This document shows positions 60,362 to 64,000 of a stretch of 64,000 nucleotides of DNA, one piece after another. A program made the position numbers and the translations under genes. Source of the stretch: Segatella paludivivens DSM 17968 = JCM 13650 (GTDB lineage: Bacteria > Bacteroidota > Bacteroidia > Bacteroidales > Bacteroidaceae); NCBI RefSeq assembly GCF_000373185.1, contig NZ_KB890649.1:1-64000 (forward strand), written 5' to 3'. How positions within the stretch are numbered: the stretch's first letter is position 1; each line of letters begins with the position of its first letter. Under the pieces are notes generated by a model. The model ran no database searches, had not been told where the DNA came from, and saw nothing but the letters and a program-made list of their open reading frames with translations.

Positions 60362-60390
60362 AGCCCGCCAATATATATTGACGGGCCTTA
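60362..60390 (-). promoter_or_regulatory. Hairpin between di-heme and ccsBA genes
   Basis: The minus strand forms GCCCGTCAATATATATTGGCGGGC (in pieces: GCCCG-TCAATA and TATTGGCGGGC), a stable stem between the stop at 60404 and the ATG at 60347. No T-run follows, so it may lower rather than stop readthrough, or protect the upstream message end. Confidence 0.5.
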
Positions 60391-60403
60391 TAGTTAATTT
60401 TGA

Positions 60404-62113
60404 TTATATTGCATTTATGAAACTCACAACGGCATCTCTGTCATCTTTGGGTAGATTATAGAATTTTTGTGAAGCTCTGTATGCATCACTGTTCTTACTG
60501 TATCCATGCCACATAATCGCTTCAACTACGTTCCTGGCTCTACAATCGTGCAGCCTGTCATGAGCACCAGTTTCCTGATAGCTAAGTCCTCTTCCCCATA
60601 AAGGAGTTGTTCGACACCAGCCAGAGCGTATGTCATTTTCCATGTGTAATCTGTGTTGAACCATGTCTGTATATGGCCATATCTTCTGATGTGCATATCT
60701 TGGTAACGGTCCTTGATTCCTAACAATGTAGTCTTTCCAATATTCGTCATTACCAGTAGTCCATGATGGACGGTGGCAAGCAGTGCATCCCATAGAATAA
60801 AATAGAGTTTTGCCTCTTTTTACTTTATCTGTATTCAGACCACGTGCTTTTGGTACAGCTAGTCCTCTATGCCATACCATAAAGTCATAATAGTCTTGGT
60901 CACTCATTTCCTCGCCTTTACTATCGTTGTTAACAAAGTATTTTTCGTAGGTCTGTGAGTCAGATTTAGAGTTTAGTCCTAGTAATAGGTTTACTAGATA
61001 ACTCACGCTATCCTTGCTTCCGTCTGCATAATACGGATGTAGAAGAGATGTTTTTGTAGCACCTTTATCTTGAATATACTTTATGACATTTGGATTTTCA
61101 GACATTGCTTTTGCCCATGCTTTTGTTGTGTATAGATAATGTCTGTCACTGCGTGTCACGTTTGTTATATTCCACATGGCATTAGCTCCAGGTCCATCCT
61201 GTAATGATCCACGTGTCAAAGCATACGTGAACTTTTTAATACGTTTGTCTCCATCCGCAAGTGTATACCATGCATTAGAAGCCCACGTCTTTGATGCAGC
61301 GTCCCACATTGTTGGATTTAATGTAACGTAAGGTGATTCGTGAGCATACTGCATTTGCAGCGAATCATCAGGAATTGCATCTAGAAGTGCTGTTCCATAA
61401 ATGCCTATAGTTGATTCGAGACGAACTTCATAGTTGTCTGGCTTAGGATCAGTGTTAAATGCAGATTGAGGAATAGTCACATCTGGATATATGAGATCAT
61501 AACTTTCACCGTCTGGAAATTTATTATTGTGTTCGTCGGTAGCTTTCTTCCATTTTATACTAATCTGACTTTCGTCGATAGGAGCGAGGAATGGGTCCAT
61601 CGCTTTTGTCTGAGGCATACCTGTAACCTCCGAAATATAACTGTTTGCTGCATACGCATTACCGTTAATATCTGTTCCTGCTGTAAGATGATACACAACA
61701 AGTAGATATCCATTTCCCATATCATTAGCTTGATAACGTTCCATTCGTTTACCATGACCGTATGATGGATGACAATACATGCAGCTGGATCTTACCCATG
61801 CTGGTCCTAAGCCACGACGTGGCTGCGTGTTCAGTGTAAAGTCGTTCTCGAAAAATGTTTCTCCCTTTTTAAACGTTTGATACATTCCGTTGTTTTCTAC
61901 ATACGGAGACGGATTGGAATAACATCCCTCTTCATTTGATGTTGTTCCAAGTTCTCCGCCTGGATTCCATTCTGCAGCCGTAAACACATTGTTTGCTGAA
62001 TCTACACCTGCGTTTGGATTGACAATATCAGCAGTGTCATTGTCAGTGCATGAGAATATAGCTACTGTTGACAGTCCTAAGAATAAAGTTTTGCTGATTT
62101 TTGATAATTTCAT
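60404..62113 (-). CDS. Di-heme c-type cytochrome lipoprotein (DUF1111/di-heme oxidoreductase-like)
   Basis: This 569-residue lipoprotein is placed at ATG 62113 (MKLSKISKTLFLGLSTVAIF) with lipobox Cys22 (IFSCTDND). Two haem-attachment sites are seen: WVRSSCMYCHPSYGHGKRME (near residue 110) and SMGCTACHRPSWTTGND (near residue 441). GRGLSYQETGAHDRLHDCRA and EAIMWHGYS near the end are like the DUF1111 (putative peroxidase/oxidoreductase) family. It would sit in the outer or periplasmic leaflet and transfer electrons. It follows imelysin and precedes ccsBA, its likely maturation factor. Confidence 0.88.
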   Translation of the reverse strand: MKLSKISKTLFLGLSTVAIFSCTDNDTADIVNPNAGVDSANNVFTAAEWNPGGELGTTSNEEGCYSNPSPYVENNGMYQTFKKGETFFENDFTLNTQPRRGLGPAWVRSSCMYCHPSYGHGKRMERYQANDMGNGYLLVVYHLTAGTDINGNAYAANSYISEVTGMPQTKAMDPFLAPIDESQISIKWKKATDEHNNKFPDGESYDLIYPDVTIPQSAFNTDPKPDNYEVRLESTIGIYGTALLDAIPDDSLQMQYAHESPYVTLNPTMWDAASKTWASNAWYTLADGDKRIKKFTYALTRGSLQDGPGANAMWNITNVTRSDRHYLYTTKAWAKAMSENPNVIKYIQDKGATKTSLLHPYYADGSKDSVSYLVNLLLGLNSKSDSQTYEKYFVNNDSKGEEMSDQDYYDFMVWHRGLAVPKARGLNTDKVKRGKTLFYSMGCTACHRPSWTTGNDEYWKDYIVRNQGPLPRYAHQKIWPYTDMVQHRLHMENDIRSGWCRTTPLWGRGLSYQETGAHDRLHDCRARNVVEAIMWHGYSKNSDAYRASQKFYNLPKDDRDAVVSFINAI

Positions 62114-62134
62114 AATGTGGGTATTTAATAGTTT

Positions 62135-62170
62135 AAAGGAGAATGCCATATTAAATGGCAAACTCCTTTT
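62135..62170 (-). promoter_or_regulatory. Interrupted perfect hairpin between imelysin and di-heme genes
   Basis: AAAGGAG-AA-TGCCAT (62135-62149) pairs with ATGGCA-AA-CTCCTTT (62155-62169), with two symmetric AA bulges. It lies in the leader of the di-heme gene and ends 21 bases before its ATG, without a T-run. It may act as an attenuator or as an RNA-processing site that balances the two products. Confidence 0.55.
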
Positions 62171-62195
62171 CTAAATATAAAATAATTATGATGGG

Positions 62196-63404
62196 TTATT
62201 TATTTGTTTTCTGTACAAACTGGTCTGCCGCACTTAATGCATCGCTAAGTTCCTGACATGCAGAAATAGCTTTAGCACATTGTGCATTCTTATAATTATT
62301 TACGAATGGTGCAGGGATTGCTTTTATTTGTGCCAATGCATTCGTTATGGCTGTTTCAACACGCTTACCAGTTTCTGCGTCATATTTAGCAAAATAATCA
62401 TGGAATGATTTTCCGTTGCTGCGATTATTTGCAGTTCCACCATACCAAATGTTTTCAATACTGTGTATGTTGTTTTGGAAATCAATAAGTGAATGTTGAC
62501 TATATGGTGATTCAATGTAGCTAACGTCAGCACCAGAGTATGGGTTGTTAATCTTCGTGTTACCCACTTCATCTGCAATTCCTGCTGCTCCATGATCACC
62601 GCTAAGAATAGCACTTACTGCTGCTTTGACAGATGTATATGTACTACCTGTGTTTCCTGCATTCTGTAGGTCATATCCGTATGACTTTTCAAGGTCAGTT
62701 GTGTATGCCTTTCCAAGATTGTCTAGTTTGTCGAAATGACTTTTTGATGCGTTTTCGTTCCAAGAGCATTCCAATTGATAAACACTGTTGCGTAAGTCTT
62801 CTGACACAGCAGTTGCAAATTCAATCTCTCGGCTACCACTTACTGTGGTGAAATCCATTCCGTCTTGATTGTATGTATCTTTACTGTTTAGCTCTTGTGC
62901 ATTTCTGCTTTTTCCGTCACGGAATAATATAAACTCGATTCCATGAAAGCCGATAAGACTTTGATCGTAATTGCTTGCAGTTGCAATGCTGTTATTACTT
63001 GTTAGCAACTTTTGTAAAGAAGCAAGGTCCAGCGGCCATGAGTCAATATGTGGATCAATGCTGAAGTGTGAAGCTGCACCAAGTAAGAAAGCCTCGCTGC
63101 GTTCATAATTGCTTCGTGCATTTAGAAATATCTTGCATGCGGCATCTACTTGTGTCTGAGTAATGTTGCCTGTTTTCATTGCAGCCAGTGCCTCGTAAAG
63201 TTGAGAACAACTATCAGCAAGAGCCTTGTATGTAGGATTAATTGTGTTGTTCACGTCTGCGGCTATAGCTTGTTGCAGCAGTTGGTCTCCTTCACTTAAT
63301 GTGGTAGATGATGTTTTGTTATCATCATCAGAACAAGATGACATTCCGAGTGTAAATACAGAACTTAGTAGTAATGCTATTGAATAGCTTGCTAATTTTT
63401 TCAT
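62196..63404 (-). CDS. Imelysin-family lipoprotein (IrpA/EfeO-like)
   Basis: This 402-residue outer-membrane or periplasmic lipoprotein has lipobox Cys24 (LGMSSCSDDDNK). The conserved GxHxxE signature is IGFHGIEFILFRDGK (near residues 149-163). Other segments are YERSEAFLLGAASHFSIDPH, SWPLDLASLQKLLTSNNS and the C-terminal DAETGKRVETAITNALAQIK. Imelysin-like proteins (IrpA, EfeO M75 domains, ICMP) act in iron uptake, and the peptidase activity is doubtful in most. It lies between a porin-like barrel gene upstream and the di-heme lipoprotein gene. Confidence 0.9.
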   Translation of the reverse strand: MKKLASYSIALLLSSVFTLGMSSCSDDDNKTSSTTLSEGDQLLQQAIAADVNNTINPTYKALADSCSQLYEALAAMKTGNITQTQVDAACKIFLNARSNYERSEAFLLGAASHFSIDPHIDSWPLDLASLQKLLTSNNSIATASNYDQSLIGFHGIEFILFRDGKSRNAQELNSKDTYNQDGMDFTTVSGSREIEFATAVSEDLRNSVYQLECSWNENASKSHFDKLDNLGKAYTTDLEKSYGYDLQNAGNTGSTYTSVKAAVSAILSGDHGAAGIADEVGNTKINNPYSGADVSYIESPYSQHSLIDFQNNIHSIENIWYGGTANNRSNGKSFHDYFAKYDAETGKRVETAITNALAQIKAIPAPFVNNYKNAQCAKAISACQELSDALSAADQFVQKTNK

Positions 63405-63445
63405 TTTCTTTGTTTTAAATTATTATAATTGATTATATATATTCT

Positions 63446-64000
63446 TTATAGGAAGAAACCTTCGTATGCTATTCCGATAGAAATAGAAGGTTCGTCGTTA
63501 TATCCGCTTTTCAGGAATCTTTTTGAGTACTCTGCTTTTAAAGCAATTTGTGGAATAGGGTAGTAGTTGACTCCAAAGGCCATACGATTCTTTTTTGTAT
63601 ATGGATAAGCAGGTTCTTCTGATGTAGGTATATATGAGTTGTAATATTCATAATGTCCGAATACATAGAATTTTTGTTTATCTTGTCTTAGTTTTTGAAT
63701 CTGTGAAAACACATCCCATCCAGCCTCAATGCCAGTAGCGATTGCAGCTTTGCCTACATAATCTCGATTGAATGGAGATGTTTTGGTCTGTCTTCCGGTA
63801 AGCAGTCTCACGTCGTTAGCATCGCCCAGATGTCCGTAGTCAAAGTTTCCTCTCACAATCCAGTTGTGGGCATTGTATGTAAAATCAAATGTACCTATTG
63901 TCACCGCTCCTTTTAGGTTTCTTGAACTAGCCTCTTTACTTGCTTCGCGACCTAGCGAGTTATCAATGCTATGACCGTAATATCCGCTTACGCCAAGTCT
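63446..64000 (-). CDS. Porin-like outer membrane barrel protein (N-terminus outside window)
   Basis: The reading frame is open to the right edge (185 codons visible); the GTG at 63904 is internal, not the start. The C-terminal barrel strands include FDFTYNAHNWIVRGNFDYGH, AAIATGIEAGWDVFSQIQKL, KFYVFGHYEYYNSYI and RMAFGVNYYPIPQIALKAEY, ending SISIGIAYEGFFL. The last strands match the barrel protein at 55789-56793. It is 41 bases upstream of the imelysin gene, so it is the first visible member of that operon and could be the outer membrane pore for iron or haem uptake. Confidence 0.75.
   Translation of the reverse strand, partial: RLGVSGYYGHSIDNSLGREASKEASSRNLKGAVTIGTFDFTYNAHNWIVRGNFDYGHLGDANDVRLLTGRQTKTSPFNRDYVGKAAIATGIEAGWDVFSQIQKLRQDKQKFYVFGHYEYYNSYIPTSEEPAYPYTKKNRMAFGVNYYPIPQIALKAEYSKRFLKSGYNDEPSISIGIAYEGFFL

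Noticed and set aside
63446-63904. Complete 152-codon gene starting at GTG 63904
   Set aside because: The frame is open to the window end with barrel-like sequence and no stop, so the gene is longer and cut by the edge.

Overview
The window looks like a chromosome segment of a Bacteroidales bacterium, most probably Prevotella or a close relative. The sequence is AT-rich. Promoters are the Bacteroidetes type (a -7 TAnnTTTG box, often with TTTG about 20 bases upstream), and clear Shine-Dalgarno sites are rare. The gene families fit as well: a SusC/SusD pair, a UpxY antiterminator, a T9SS-style C-terminal tail, DUF4199, DUF4924 and DUF6452/DUF6048 genes, and a Bacteroidetes-type small SRP RNA next to tRNA-Thr.

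Layout. 1-0.27 kb: 5' end of an IS256-type insertion sequence. 0.4-7.4 kb (minus): a seven-gene operon in which a tripartite RND efflux pump (TolC, adaptor, permease) is embedded with a thioredoxin, two small DUF2892-like membrane proteins and a PII-like protein. 7.6-13.5 kb: a lone lipoprotein, then an orphan SusD/SusC pair. 13.7-29 kb: mainly housekeeping: ribH, a TPR protein, recF-dciA, a folate cyclo-ligase, an S41 protease, dCMP deaminase, M3 peptidase, Crp/Fnr regulator, ApbE, envelope genes, a glycosyltransferase, mutS2, SRP RNA and tRNA-Thr. 29-31.3 kb: WG-repeat protein, a hemerythrin-type RIC protein behind a perfect Crp/Fnr-like palindrome, tRNA-Ser, DUF1304. 31.4-38.4 kb: an accessory stretch with a putative zinc-binding protein, an MPG-like unknown overlapping a short arginine/agmatine deiminase, a gene-free stretch with a 22-bp tandem repeat, a TonB-type barrel protein and a 66-residue peptide gene ending in Gly-Gly.

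38.4-48.1 kb (plus): esterase, fmt, threonylcarbamoyl-AMP synthase, ClC channel, ROK kinase, LysE exporter, DUF4924, rfbD and prfC. 48.1-52.5 kb: a UpxY antiterminator followed by a secreted protein with a T9SS-like tail and a 51-residue peptide gene, then rfbA and an undecaprenyl-phosphate sugar transferase on the other strand. 52.7-55.7 kb: an unknown gene and the division/RNA-turnover cluster (coiled coil, zapA, rny). 55.8-64 kb: a porin-like barrel protein convergent with a five-gene minus-strand cluster. That cluster runs from a second, related barrel (cut by the window end) through an imelysin lipoprotein, a di-heme c-type lipoprotein and a fused CcsBA cytochrome c maturase to a Rid/chorismatase-like protein. 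It looks like an envelope iron or haem redox module carrying its own cytochrome-maturation gene.

The best candidates for under-described biology are the pump/thioredoxin/PII-like operon with its paired promoter palindromes, the imelysin/di-heme/CcsBA cluster, the UpxY-secreted protein-peptide cassette, the Gly-Gly peptide gene behind a divergent promoter, and the 22-bp repeat. All functions are inferred from reading the sequence; no database search was run.
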